A DNA stretch of 64,000 nucleotides from Peterkaempfera bronchialis (GTDB lineage: Bacteria > Actinomycetota > Actinomycetes > Streptomycetales > Streptomycetaceae), in assembly GCF_003258605.2 (NCBI RefSeq), contig NZ_CP031264.1, forward strand, positions 2,170,001 to 2,234,000, written 5' to 3'. The notes beneath the pieces are model-generated. The model had not been told where the DNA came from. It searched no databases and saw only the letters and a list, made by a program, of their open reading frames with translations. Of the stretch, positions 26,594-38,078 are shown piece after piece. A program made the position numbers and the translations under genes. Each line of letters opens with the position of its first letter. The stretch's first letter is position 1.

Positions 26594-28815
26594 CAGCAGC
26601 AGGGCGGCGGCGAGTGGGCGGCGGAAGGGGGCCAGCAGGCGGCGCAGGCTGAAGTCGGGGTCGGCGGCGCGGGCCTGGTCCAGGGGATGTCCGGGGTGTC
26701 CCGGGCGGGCGGGAGGGCGGCGACCTTGGCGAGCAGTTCGGGGGTGGCCGACATCGAGCCGAGGCTGCGGGAGACCGGGCCGTCACCACCGGCTGCGGGG
26801 GTGGGGGTCGGGGTGGCGGGGTCGGTGCTGTCGGTGTCGGGGTACTGCTCGCGGTCCCAGAGTTCGGGGGTGGTGGAGGTGGCGGGGTCGACGGGGGTGG
26901 TGGGGGTGGTGGGGTCGGCGGGCGTGGTGGCGGCGGGGGTGGTGAGGCTGGTGGGACCGGCGGCCGGGTCGGGGGTGCGGATGTCGGCGGCCAGGGTGTC
27001 GGGGTCGGTGAGCAGGGTCCGGTAGAGCGGACATCGGGCGTCGAGTTCGTCGTGGGTGCCGAGGTCCACGAGGCGGCCCCGGTCCAGTACGGCGATCCGG
27101 TCGGCGAGCTGGAGGGTCGAGCGGCGGTGGGCGATCAGCAGGGTGGTCCGGCCGTGCATGACGCTGCGCAGCGCGTCATGGATCTCGGCCTCGATCTGGG
27201 CGTCGACGGCGGAGGTGGCGTCGTCCAGGAGCAGGATGCGCGGGTTGGCGAGGATGGCGCGGGCCAGGGCTATGCGCTGGCGCTGGCCGCCGGAGAGGGT
27301 GAGGCCCTGCTCGCCGACGACGGTGTCGTAGCCGTCGGGCAGCGCGGCGATGAACCCTTCGGCCTGGGCGGCGCGGGCGGCGGCCTCGATCTGGCGGTCG
27401 GTGGCGTGGGCGTGCCCGTACGCGATGTTGGTGCGGATGGAGTCGGAGAACAGGAAGCTGTCCTCGGGGACGATGCCGATGGCGGCGCGCAGCGAGTCCA
27501 GGGTGAGGTCGCGGACGTCGTGGCCGTGGACACGTACGGTCCCGGCGGTGGCGTCGTAGAAGCGGGGCACCAGCATGCCGACGGTGGACTTGCCCGAGCC
27601 GGAGGCGCCGACCAGGGCGACGGTCTCGCCGGGGGCCAGGTGGAGGGTGAGGTCCTGGATGACGGGGGCGGGGGCGTCGGAGGTGGCGTGGGTGGCCTGG
27701 GTGGCGTGGGTGTAGGCGAAGGTGACGTGGTCGAAGGCGAGGGCGGGGGTGGTGTCGTGTCCGGCCGGCTCGTCGGGGTCCAGGGTGACCGCGTCGGGCT
27801 TCTCGCTGATGACCGGGCGCTCGTCGATGAGCTGGAGGACGCGTTCCACGCCCGCCCTGGCCTGCTGGCCGACCGTGAGGATCATGGTGAGCATCCGGAC
27901 TGGGCCGGTCATCTGGGCAATGTAGGTGGAGAAGGCGACAAAGGTGCCGAGGGTGACCTCGCCGCGCACCGCCAGCCAGCCGCCGAGGGCCAGCACGGCC
28001 ACCTGGCCGAGGGCCGGGATCGCCTGCATCGCGGGGGTGTAGTGGCTGTTGAGGCGGATGGAGCGCAGCCGGGCGGCGAAGAGGTGACGGGAGACCCGTT
28101 CCAGGCGGCCGAGTTCCTGCTCCTCCTGGCCGAACCCCTTGACCACGCGGACGCCGGTGACCGCGCCGTCCACGACTCCGGCGACGGCTGCGGCCTGCTG
28201 CTGGGCGGCCCAGGTCGCGGGGAACAGCCGTCGGCGGCTGAGCTGCGCGAACCACCACAGGGCCGGGCCCATCACCAGGGCGACCACGGTGAGCAGCGGG
28301 GAGAGCCAGAGCATGACGGCGATGGACATGCCGAAGAGCAGGACGTTGCCCGTCATCATCGGCAGCATCGACAGCAGGCCCACCACCAGTTGGAGGTCGG
28401 AGGTGGCGCGGCCGACGACCTGGCCGGTGTCCAGCTGGTCCTGGCGGGCGCCGTCGAAGCGGGTGAGGGAGCGGAAGAGGTCGGTGCGCAGGTCGTGCTG
28501 GACGTCGAGCGCGAGGCGTCCGCCGTAGTAGCGGCGCACCCAGGTGAGGCCGAAGACGACTACGGCGGCGAGGATCAGCAGCACTGCCCAAGGGGCGAGG
28601 GACCGGGTGTGGTCGGTGACGACGTCGTCGATGATCAGCTTGGTGACCAGGGGGACAACGGCGGTGACCGCCATGCCGGCGAGGGAGGCGCCGAAGGAGA
28701 GCAGCACATTGCGCCGGTAGGGACGGCAGTAGCCGACCAGGCGGCGCAGCCAGCCGCCGGCGGTCGGCTCCTGCGGCGCCGATGTTTCCCCGGCGGAGTC
28801 ATGAGCCTCAAACAT
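26590..28815 (-). CDS. ABC exporter, first half (TMD-NBD with degenerate Walker B), frame broken near its end
   Basis: 741 residues from ATG 28815. Six membrane helices (about 35-310) and an ATPase domain (about 380-610): Walker A GASGSGKS, signature LSGGQRQR, H-loop LLIAHRRST. Walker B ends ILLLDDATSA: Asp replaces the catalytic Glu, the mark of the non-hydrolysing site in asymmetric exporters. A Thr/Pro-rich linker (about 635-710) follows, then ATPELLAKVAALPPARDTP, after which the frame becomes unlike protein and stops. One additional C at 26683-26686 would restore a single fused exporter of about 1,308 residues, as I recall for Streptomyces. There is no Shine-Dalgarno site; an operator-like repeat touches the start codon. 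Confidence 0.85.
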
Positions 28816-28817
28816 AT

Positions 28818-28830
28818 TTAGAGATACTAA
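28818..28830. promoter_or_regulatory. Operator-like inverted repeat at the ABC exporter start
   Basis: TTAG-AGATA-CTAA (perfect 4-bp arms, 5-bp spacer), two bases upstream of the exporter ATG, in a strikingly AT-rich patch. The pattern resembles operators of MarR-family repressors, often found at exporter genes. No MarR gene is adjacent, so the regulator would act from elsewhere. Confidence 0.5.
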
Positions 28831-28866
28831 TCATCTTCCCGGGCAGGCGTCCATCGGGTTTTCCGG

Positions 28867-29310
28867 TCATGGCTGCCGCCCCGGTGCCCAGCCGTAGGCG
28901 CGCTCCACGTGCAGCCGGACCACCAGGCGGCGGTCGGCCACCATCGCGGCGCGGTACTCGTCCCAGTCGGGGTGCTCGCCCTGGATCAGCCGGTAGACCT
29001 CGACCAGCTCCTCCACGACCGCGTCATACGGGTCGGCGGCGACCGGGGTCAACTCGGCGGTGCCCTCGGCGACGGCGTACGAGCCGAAGTCGGGGGTGGT
29101 GACATAGAGGCTGGCGCGGGGGTCGCGGCGCAGATTGGCGGTCTTGGCCCGGTCGGCGGTGGTGGAGATGCGGGCGGTACGGGTCGCCGGGTCGTAGCTG
29201 AGGCTGACGTTGGAGAGCTGCGGGCGACCGTCCCGCTTGAGGGTCACCAGCGCGGCGGCGCGGGCGCTGCCGAGCAGGTCTTCGAGGGCCGGGGGGATGG
29301 CCTCTGCCAT
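28867..29310 (-). CDS. PPOX-class F420-dependent oxidoreductase
   Basis: 147 residues from ATG 29310 (GGTGG 5 bases upstream). A split-barrel PPOX protein of the kind labelled TIGR03618/F420-dependent: RAAALVTLKRDGRPQLSNVS, ARISTTADRAKTANLRRDPR, ASLYVTTPDFGSYAVAEGTA, then the C-terminal RLVVRLHVERAYGW. It likely binds F420 (or FMN) in the cytoplasm; substrate unknown. It has different sequence and length from the member at 19689, so the two are not a recent duplication. It follows the exporter start by 52 bases on the same strand but is upstream of it in transcription order, so it could be the first gene of an operon with the exporter. Confidence 0.85.
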   Translation of the reverse strand: MAEAIPPALEDLLGSARAAALVTLKRDGRPQLSNVSLSYDPATRTARISTTADRAKTANLRRDPRASLYVTTPDFGSYAVAEGTAELTPVAADPYDAVVEELVEVYRLIQGEHPDWDEYRAAMVADRRLVVRLHVERAYGWAPGRQP

Positions 29311-29431
29311 GGGCTCCACCTTGTCTCCGGAGTCGTGGTTGCGACTCCAGCATCCCTTCCCGGGGCGGTGCGCCGCACCCGTCCACGGCCTGGCGGAGGG
29401 TGCGGCGAAGGTCGTACGACCAGGGGGGTCA

Positions 29432-29451
29432 GGGGGTGGGGTGGGGTGGGG
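29432..29451 (+). repeat. G-quadruplex-type G-run array
   Basis: Five G followed by three G4 runs, each separated by a single T. It lies 15 bases beyond the agmatinase stop. A 14-base segment (GTCAGGGGGTGGGG) occurs at 29429 and again at 29465, the second copy covering the agmatinase stop, which suggests local slippage. Confidence 0.6.
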
Positions 29452-29466
29452 TGGTGTGGTGTGGGG

Positions 29467-30441
29467 TCAGGGGGTGGGGCGGGTGGCCGCGATCTGGCGG
29501 GACATGACGGTGGTCAGCTCGTAGGCGGTGTGGGAGGCGGCGACGGCGGTGATCTCGGCGTGGTCGTACGCCGGGGCGACCTCGACCAGGTCGGCGGAGA
29601 CCAGGTTGCAGGAGGCCAGGCCACGGATGATCTCCAGCAGTTCGCGGGAGGTGAGGCCGCCGGCCTCGGGGGTGCCGGTGCCGGGGGCGTGCGCCGGGTC
29701 GAGGACGTCGATGTCGATGGAGATGTAGAGGGGGCGGTCGCCGATACGGGCCCGCAACTGGTCCGCGACCTCGTCGACGCCCCGGCGCATCACATCGGCG
29801 GAGGTGACGATGCCGAAGCCCATCCGCTCGTCGTCGGCGAGGTCCTGCTTGCCGTAGAGCGGGCCTCGGGTGCCCACGTGGGAGAGGGCGGAGGTGTCGA
29901 GGATGCCCTCCTCGACGGCGCGGCGGAACGGGGTGCCATGGGTGTACTCGGCGCCGAAGTAGGTGTCCCAGGTGTCCAGGTGGGCGTCGAAGTGCAGCAG
30001 GGCGACGGGGCCGTGCTTGGCGGCGACGGCGCGGAGGAGGGGGAGTGCGATGGTGTGGTCCCCGCCGAGGGTCATCAGGCGGGCGCCGGTCGCGAGGAGG
30101 TCGGTGGCGGCTGCCTCGATGGTCTCGATGGCCTCGTTGATGTCGAACGGGTTGACCGCGATGTCGCCGGCGTCGGCGACCTGGGCGAGGGCGAAGGGGG
30201 AGGCGTCCTGGGCCGGGTTGTAGGGGCGCAGGAGGCGGCTGGCCTCGCGGATGGCATTGCCGCCGAAGCGGGCGCCGGGGCGGTAGGAGACGCCGGTGTC
30301 GAAGGGGATGCCGACGACGGCGACATCGGCGTCGGTGGGGGCGTCGAGCTGGTCGATGCGGGGGAGCCGGGCGAAGGTGGCGGGGCCTGCGTAGCGGGGG
30401 GTGCGGCTGGCGTCGACGGGGCCGCGGGGAGGGGTGCTCAT
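29467..30441 (-). CDS. speB: Agmatinase / ureohydrolase
   Basis: 324 residues from ATG 30441 with GAAGGA upstream. A binuclear manganese ureohydrolase with all ligand motifs: [19 protein letters not shown], and [31 protein letters not shown] near the N-terminus and the length fit agmatinase/guanidinobutyrase rather than arginase. It hydrolyses agmatine (or a related guanidino compound) to putrescine and urea in the cytoplasm. The divergent neighbour encodes a PucR-type regulator, a family that often controls nitrogen-compound catabolism, so it may control this gene across the 248-base gap. No guanidine or other riboswitch was recognised there. A guanidino-acid substrate cannot be excluded. 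Confidence 0.9.
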   Translation of the reverse strand: MSTPPRGPVDASRTPRYAGPATFARLPRIDQLDAPTDADVAVVGIPFDTGVSYRPGARFGGNAIREASRLLRPYNPAQDASPFALAQVADAGDIAVNPFDINEAIETIEAAATDLLATGARLMTLGGDHTIALPLLRAVAAKHGPVALLHFDAHLDTWDTYFGAEYTHGTPFRRAVEEGILDTSALSHVGTRGPLYGKQDLADDERMGFGIVTSADVMRRGVDEVADQLRARIGDRPLYISIDIDVLDPAHAPGTGTPEAGGLTSRELLEIIRGLASCNLVSADLVEVAPAYDHAEITAVAASHTAYELTTVMSRQIAATRPTP

Positions 30442-30689
30442 GAGGGGTCCTTCGCTCGGGCGTGGTTTGTCGCGGGTCGGGGTGCGGGGTTGTGGTTGGG
30501 GTTGTGTGGGCTGGTGCGGGTGTCGGCCGGTCCGGGGTGGGGGGAAGGTCTTGTCCGTGCGGGATTGGTGAGGGTGGGTGGGTCTGGGTCTTGCAGGGTG
30601 AACGCTAGCCAGGCGGGGGGTTTCGCTGAAGTGGAGGTTTCATCCATTCTGGTGGGGAGTGGTGGATGGTCTGCACAGGTGGAGGTGGC

Positions 30690-32229
30690 ATGGAGGTGGC
30701 ACGTCGGCTGCCGTCGGCGGATGTGACGGCGGTGCCGTTGAGCGTGGTGCTGGCGCGGGTGGAGTTGGCGCTGGAGCGGATCGCGGGGCCGGCGGAGGAC
30801 CGGCCGGTGGCGATGGTGCAGGCGAGCGAGCTGGACGATCCGGCGCAGTATCTGCTGGGGGGTGAGCTGCTGCTGACGGCGGGGGTGCACTTCCCGGAGT
30901 CGGCGGAGGCGGTGGACGCGTATGTGCGGAGGGTGGCGGCGGCCGGGGTGGCGGCGCTGGGGTTCGGGGTGGCGCCGGTGCACCCGGAGGTGCCACGGGA
31001 ATTGGTGGCGGCGTGCGAGCGGTATGGGCTGCCGCTGCTGAGGGTTCCGCCGCAGACGCCGTTTGTGGCGGTGGGGCGCGCGGTGTACGCGGCGATGGCG
31101 GAGGCGCGGAGCCGGGATCTGCGGCGGCTGTCGCAGGCGCAGGCCGCGCTGGCGTCGGCGGCGGCGCGGCCGGATGCGGTGGAGGCGGTGCTGCGGCAGC
31201 TGGCGGCGCGGCTGGGGGCGTGGGCGGTGCTGCTGGACGGGGAGGGGCGCGAGCTGTTCGCGGCGGGGGCGCGGCCCGGGTCGCCGGTCCCGGAGCGGCT
31301 GCGGTCGTTGGCCGGGCAGTTGGCGGCGCGGTCGGCGCGGACGCCGGGGTCGGCCACGGAGCACCATGCGGGGGCGCAGTTGGTGGTGCACACGCTGGCG
31401 GGCGAGTCGTTGCTGGGGCTGGCGGCGGGGCGGTCGCTGACGTCGCTGGAACGGTCGGTGGCGGGGGTGGGGGTGGTGCTGCTGTCGCTGCTGAGCGGGC
31501 CACGGCATGCGCTGGGCGGGGACACCAGGAGCGCGGCGGCAATGGTGCGGGTGCTGCTGGGGGCGGAGGCGTCTGAGGTGGCGCCGCTGCTGCATCCGGC
31601 GGAGAGCGAGGGGCGCTGGGTGGTGGTGTGCGGGCGGAGTACCGGGCGGGGGAAGCGGGGGGCGCGGTGCACCTGGCGGCGCTGGGGACGGCGTTGGGCA
31701 CGCCCTATCTGGAGGTGGCGGGGGAGTCGCTGCGGGCGGTGGTGCCGCTGCGGGGGCGGGAGGCGGAGGAGGCGTCGTTTGCGCTGCCGGAGCGGCTGGG
31801 GTGGACGCTGGGGTGAGCGGACCGGTGGTCGCCGGGGATCTGGGGCTCGCGGCGGCCCAGGCGGAGCGGGCGTTGCGGCGGGCGCTGGCCGTGGGGAGCG
31901 CGGTGCTGCGGCACCGGGAGGCGGAGCCGAGCGTGCATGGGCTGGTGGCGCCGGGGGAGGCGGAGGCGCTGGCACGGGCCCGGTTCGCGGCGTTGCGGGA
32001 GGCGGGGCCGCCGGGGGAGGCGGTGCTGCTGGAGACGCTGAGGACCTGGCTGTCACTGCACGGCAGTTGGGACCGTACGGCGGTGGCGCTGGATCTGCAC
32101 CGCAACACGGTCCGGCAGCGCATCGCCCGGATCGGTGGGCTGCTGGAGGTGGATCTGGCGGATGCGGATGTGCGGATGGAGCTGTGGTTCGCGCTGCGGT
32201 GGCTGCCGGAGGCGGACGACCGGGGGTGA
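30690..32229 (+). pseudogene. PucR-family transcriptional regulator, interrupted by two frameshifts
   Basis: Starts at ATG 30690 (GGTGGAGG upstream). The PucR ligand domain (about 5-130, PLSVVLARVELALERI, LLGGELLLTAGVHFPESAEA) and a GGDEF-like/GAF middle are in frame 1. At about 31635 the sense continues only in a second frame (AGGAVHLAALGTALGTPYLE to ALPERLGWTLG). At about 31811 it moves to a third frame, which carries the PucR HTH (LLETLRTWLSLHGSWDRTAV, ALDLHRNTVRQRIARIGGLL). Each shift is repaired by one extra G in a G-run, giving a normal PucR of about 510 residues. Either the gene is newly broken or the sequence has homopolymer errors. The likely target is the divergent agmatinase gene. 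Confidence 0.8.
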
Positions 32230-32304
32230 GGCCGTTCGGGTGGTTGGGTGATCCATGGCGGTGGGGGCGGGGTACGGGGCTGGGATGCGACTGGTCGGCA
32301 GGGG

Positions 32305-32937
32305 TTAGCGGGCGTGGCCGTCGGGGCCGGCGGCGGCGCTGAAGGCGCCCAGGGCGAGGCGGTGCAGCAGGGCCGCGATGGTGTCGCGGTCGAGCGTCGG
32401 CTGCGCGCCGCGCTGGCCGGCGCTGTGCGGGGTGGAGTTCAGCAGGCCGAAGACGGCGTGGACGGCGGCGCGGGCGCCGGGTTCCTCGGCGAGGGCGGAG
32501 GGCGCGGGGAAGGCGCGGCGGACCACGGCCACCCAGAGCTCGACATAGCTGCGCTGGAGGCGGCGCACCCGGTGGCGGTCCTCGTCCTTGAGGTGCAGCA
32601 GTTCCCGGTCGTGGAGGGTGATCAGGTCCTGGTCGTCCAGCGCGAAGTCGATATGGCCACGGATCAGGGCGTCCAGCGCCGCAGTGGCGTCGGACGCCTC
32701 CTCGGCGCGGCGGCGGCCCTCGTCCAGCAGCCGTTCGCTGATGCCCACCAGCAGGTCGGCCAGCATGGCGTCCTTGCCGGGGAAGTGCCGGTAGAGGCCG
32801 GGTCCGCTGATGCCGACCGCTTTGCCGATCTCGTCCACGCCCACGCCGAGGAAGCCGCGGGCGGCGAAGAGCCTGGCGGCCTCGCGGCGGATCTGGTCGC
32901 GGCGCGGGGTCGCGGCGGGAGCGTCGGTGTTCGGCAT
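32305..32937 (-). CDS. TetR-family repressor of the leucine-degradation cluster
   Basis: 210 residues from ATG 32937. A TetR N-terminal HTH (12-58, RREAARLFAARGFLGVGVDE then AVGISGPGLYRHFPGKDAML) and a C-terminal ligand domain of the type found in SACE_7040-like regulators (HRVRRLQRSYVELWVAVVRR). It is divergent from accD1-accA1-hmgL-acdH across 145 bases containing several TTAAC-based palindromes. This matches the regulator I recall beside accD1 in S. coelicolor. It probably represses the cluster and is released by an acyl-CoA intermediate; both points are inference from context. Confidence 0.88.
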   Translation of the reverse strand: MPNTDAPAATPRRDQIRREAARLFAARGFLGVGVDEIGKAVGISGPGLYRHFPGKDAMLADLLVGISERLLDEGRRRAEEASDATAALDALIRGHIDFALDDQDLITLHDRELLHLKDEDRHRVRRLQRSYVELWVAVVRRAFPAPSALAEEPGARAAVHAVFGLLNSTPHSAGQRGAQPTLDRDTIAALLHRLALGAFSAAAGPDGHAR

Positions 32938-32967
32938 GCCCCGATCCTAGACAGTCCGGTTATCGGT

Positions 32968-33002
32968 GGTTAACCTGACCGCGTAAGTTAACGTTAATTA
33001 AC
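32968..33002. promoter_or_regulatory. Palindrome cluster, probable TetR operators
   Basis: GGTTAACC (32968-32975), TTAACGTTAA (32988-32997) and TTAATTAA (32994-33001) are perfect palindromes in an AT-rich island between the divergent TetR gene and accD1. The repeated TTAAC half-sites suggest one or two operators. Confidence 0.6.
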
Positions 33003-33082
33003 CTCGTTGGGCACGGTCGCCGGCGCGGTGGGCCGGACGGGCTTGCGCGCCGCCCGGTTCAGGGGCAAAGGAGCTCTTGGGC

Positions 33083-34747
33083 ATGGTCTTCTCGTCATAC
33101 GCCGCCGCTCCCCCGACCTGGGCGGCCGAGGCAGCGGCGCCCCGGCTGGACACCACTGCCGATCCCGGGTCGGCCGCCTACCGCGCCAACACCGAGGCGC
33201 ATACGGCGCTCGTCGGCGAGCTGCGCCGCAAGCTGGCCGCTGCCGCGCTCGGCGGCGGCGAGCGGGCCCGGCAGCGCCACATCGCTCGCGGCAAGCTGCT
33301 CCCCCGCGACCGGGTGGACACCCTGCTCGACCCCGGCTCGCCCTTCCTGGAGCTGTGCCCGCTGGCCGCCGACGGCCTGTACGACGGCGCGGCCCCCGCC
33401 GCCGGGGTGGTGGCCGGGATCGGGCGGGTGGCCGGACGCGAGGTGGTGGTGGTCGCCAACGACGCCACGGTCAAGGGCGGCACCTACTACCCGATGACCG
33501 TGAAGAAGCACCTGCGCGCGCAGGAGGTGGCGCTGGACAACCGGCTGCCCTGCGTCTACCTGGTGGACTCCGGCGGGGCGTTCCTGCCGATGCAGGACGA
33601 GGTCTTCCCCGACCGCGACCACTTCGGGCGGATCTTCTACAACCAGGCGCGGATGTCCGCCGCCGGCATCCCGCAGATCGCCGCCGTGCTCGGGTCCTGC
33701 ACGGCAGGCGGGGCGTATGTACCGGCGATGAGCGACCAGGCCGTGATCGTGCGCAACCAGGGCACCATCTTCCTGGGCGGGCCCCCGCTGGTGAAGGCGG
33801 CCACCGGGGAGGTGGTCACCGCCGAGGAACTGGGCGGCGGCGAGGTGCACTCCCGCACCTCGGGAGTGACCGACCACCTGGCGGAGGACGACGCCCATGC
33901 GCTGGCGATCGTCCGCTCCATCGTGGGCGGCCTGGGCCCGCGACCGCCGCGGCCGTGGGAGGTCGCGCCGGTCGAGCCGCCGGCGGTGGATCCGGCGGGG
34001 CTCTACGGGGCGGTGCCGGTCGACCCGCGCACCCCGTACGACGTGCGGGAGGTGATCGCCCGGATCGTGGACGGCAGCCGCTTCGCCGAGTTCAAGGCCG
34101 AGTACGGGCCGACCCTGGTCACCGGCTTCGCCCGGGTGCACGGCCACCCGGTGGGGATCATCGCCAACAACGGCATCCTCTTCGCCGAGTCGGCCATGAA
34201 GGGCGCGCACTTCATCGAGCTGTGCGACCAGCGTTCCATCCCCCTGCTCTTCCTCCAGAACATCTCCGGCTTCATGGTCGGGCGCCAGTACGAGGCCGGA
34301 GGCATCGCCAAGCACGGCGCCAAGATGGTCACGGCAGTGGCCTGCACCCGGGTGCCCAAGCTCACCGTGGTGGTCGGCGGCTCCTACGGAGCCGGGAACT
34401 ACTCCATGTGCGGACGTGCCTACTCACCCCGCTTCCTGTGGATGTGGCCCGGGGCCAAGATCTCCGTGATGGGCGGTGAGCAGGCCGCCTCCGTGCTGGC
34501 CACGGTCCGCCGCGACCAGTTGGAGGCGCAGGGCACCGACTGGCCGACCGAGGCGGAGGAGGAGTTCAAGCGCCCGGTGCGGGAACAGTACGAGCGTCAG
34601 GGCAGCGCCTACTACGCCACCGCACGGCTGTGGGACGACGGCGTGATCGACCCGATGGACACCCGCACCGTGGTCGGCCTGGCCCTCACCGCCTGCGCCA
34701 ACGCCCCGCTCGCCGAGCCGCGCCCCTACGGCATCTTCCGCATGTGA
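33083..34747 (+). CDS. accD1: Methylcrotonyl-CoA carboxylase, carboxyltransferase (beta) subunit
   Basis: 554 residues from ATG 33083, with AAGGAG 9 bases upstream (TTG 33077 is too close to it). Two crotonase-like halves of the acyl-CoA carboxyltransferase: [40 protein letters not shown] and [16 protein letters not shown] in the first; [40 protein letters not shown] and [20 protein letters not shown] in the second. These segments are typical of the methylcrotonyl-CoA rather than the propionyl-CoA enzyme. It transfers CO2 from biotin to 3-methylcrotonyl-CoA in leucine breakdown. It is the first of four genes, 56 bases before accA1. Confidence 0.93.
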   Translation: MVFSSYAAAPPTWAAEAAAPRLDTTADPGSAAYRANTEAHTALVGELRRKLAAAALGGGERARQRHIARGKLLPRDRVDTLLDPGSPFLELCPLAADGLYDGAAPAAGVVAGIGRVAGREVVVVANDATVKGGTYYPMTVKKHLRAQEVALDNRLPCVYLVDSGGAFLPMQDEVFPDRDHFGRIFYNQARMSAAGIPQIAAVLGSCTAGGAYVPAMSDQAVIVRNQGTIFLGGPPLVKAATGEVVTAEELGGGEVHSRTSGVTDHLAEDDAHALAIVRSIVGGLGPRPPRPWEVAPVEPPAVDPAGLYGAVPVDPRTPYDVREVIARIVDGSRFAEFKAEYGPTLVTGFARVHGHPVGIIANNGILFAESAMKGAHFIELCDQRSIPLLFLQNISGFMVGRQYEAGGIAKHGAKMVTAVACTRVPKLTVVVGGSYGAGNYSMCGRAYSPRFLWMWPGAKISVMGGEQAASVLATVRRDQLEAQGTDWPTEAEEEFKRPVREQYERQGSAYYATARLWDDGVIDPMDTRTVVGLALTACANAPLAEPRPYGIFRM

Positions 34748-34803
34748 CCGCGGCCGTGACGGACAGCCAGCCTGCCTTTCCTGTGACCGGAGGAGCACCT
34801 CCC

Positions 34804-37034
<2,231 letters not shown>

Positions 37035-37038
<4 letters not shown>

Positions 37039-37997
37039 CCGGGTCGGTGCTCTCACTGGGGCTGCCCGAGGCCGTGCCGCTGCCGGGCCTGCCGGCGCGG
37101 GTGCGGATCCACGAGGTGGGCGCGCGCGACGGGCTGCAGAACGAGGCGCTGCCGCTGCCGGTGGAGGTGAAGGCGGAGTTCGTCGCCCGGCTGGCGGCAG
37201 CCGGTCTGCGCACCGTGGAGGCGACCAGCTTTGTGCACCCGAAGTGGGTGCCGCAGCTGGCCGACGCCGAGCAGCTGATGCCGCTGCTGGCCGACCTGCC
37301 GGGGCGGTATCCGGGACTGCGGCTGCCGGTGCTGGTACCCAACGAACGCGGCCTGGAGCGGGCGCTGGCCCACGGCGTCTCCGACATCGCGGTCTTCGCC
37401 AGCGCCACCGAGACCTTCGCCCGCCGCAACCTCAACCGCTCGCTGGAGGAGTCGCTGGAGATGTTCGCGCCGGTGGTTGCGCGGGCGGCGGAGGAGGGCG
37501 TACGGGTGCGCGGCTATCTGTCGATGTGCTTCGGCGACCCCTGGGAGGGCCCGGTGCCGCCGGCCCAGGTGGTCGAGGTCGGCCGTCGGCTGATGGAGCT
37601 GGGGTGCGACGAACTCAGCCTCGGCGACACCATCGGGGTGGCCACTCCGGGCCAGGTCACGGCGCTGCTGGCGGCGCTGGACCGGGCCGGGGTGGCCCCG
37701 CAGCGGCTGGCCGTGCACTTCCACGACACCTACGGCCAGGCGCTGGCCAACACGCTCGCCGCGCTGCACTTCGGCGTGTCGGTCGTGGATGCCTCGGCGG
37801 GCGGGCTGGGCGGCTGCCCGTACGCCAAGAGCGCCACCGGCAATCTCGCCACCGAGGACCTGGTCTGGATGCTGCACGGTCTCGGCATCGAGACCGGCGT
37901 CGACCTGGAGGCGCTCGCCGCCACCAGCGTCTGGCTCGCCGGGCACCTCGGCCGACCCAGCCCGTCGCGGACGGTGCGCGCGCTGACCGGCGGCTGA
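37035..37997 (+). CDS. hmgL: Hydroxymethylglutaryl-CoA lyase
   Basis: 320 residues; ATG 37035 overlaps the accA1 stop, so translation is coupled. A TIM-barrel HMG-CoA lyase: RIHEVGARDGLQNEALPLPV (substrate/metal Asp), EATSFVHPKWVPQLADAEQL, HFHDTYGQALANTLAAL (metal His residues), and the cysteine loop GGLGGCPYAKSATGNLATED. It splits HMG-CoA into acetoacetate and acetyl-CoA, the last step of leucine degradation. Hydration of methylglutaconyl-CoA would need an enoyl-CoA hydratase encoded elsewhere, since none is in this cluster. Confidence 0.93.
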
Positions 37998-38078
37998 CCC
38001 TCTGCCATCGGCCGGGCGGCGACCCCGCCCCGGCCCTCCCCGTCCCTCGCCACCCTCAAGAGGCCCAGGAGCGTCACC

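Noticed and set aside
30442-30689. Guanidine riboswitch upstream of agmatinase
   Set aside because: Looked for the conserved ACGAGG-type loops on the agmatinase strand and saw none; the gap is GT/AC-rich without a clear aptamer.
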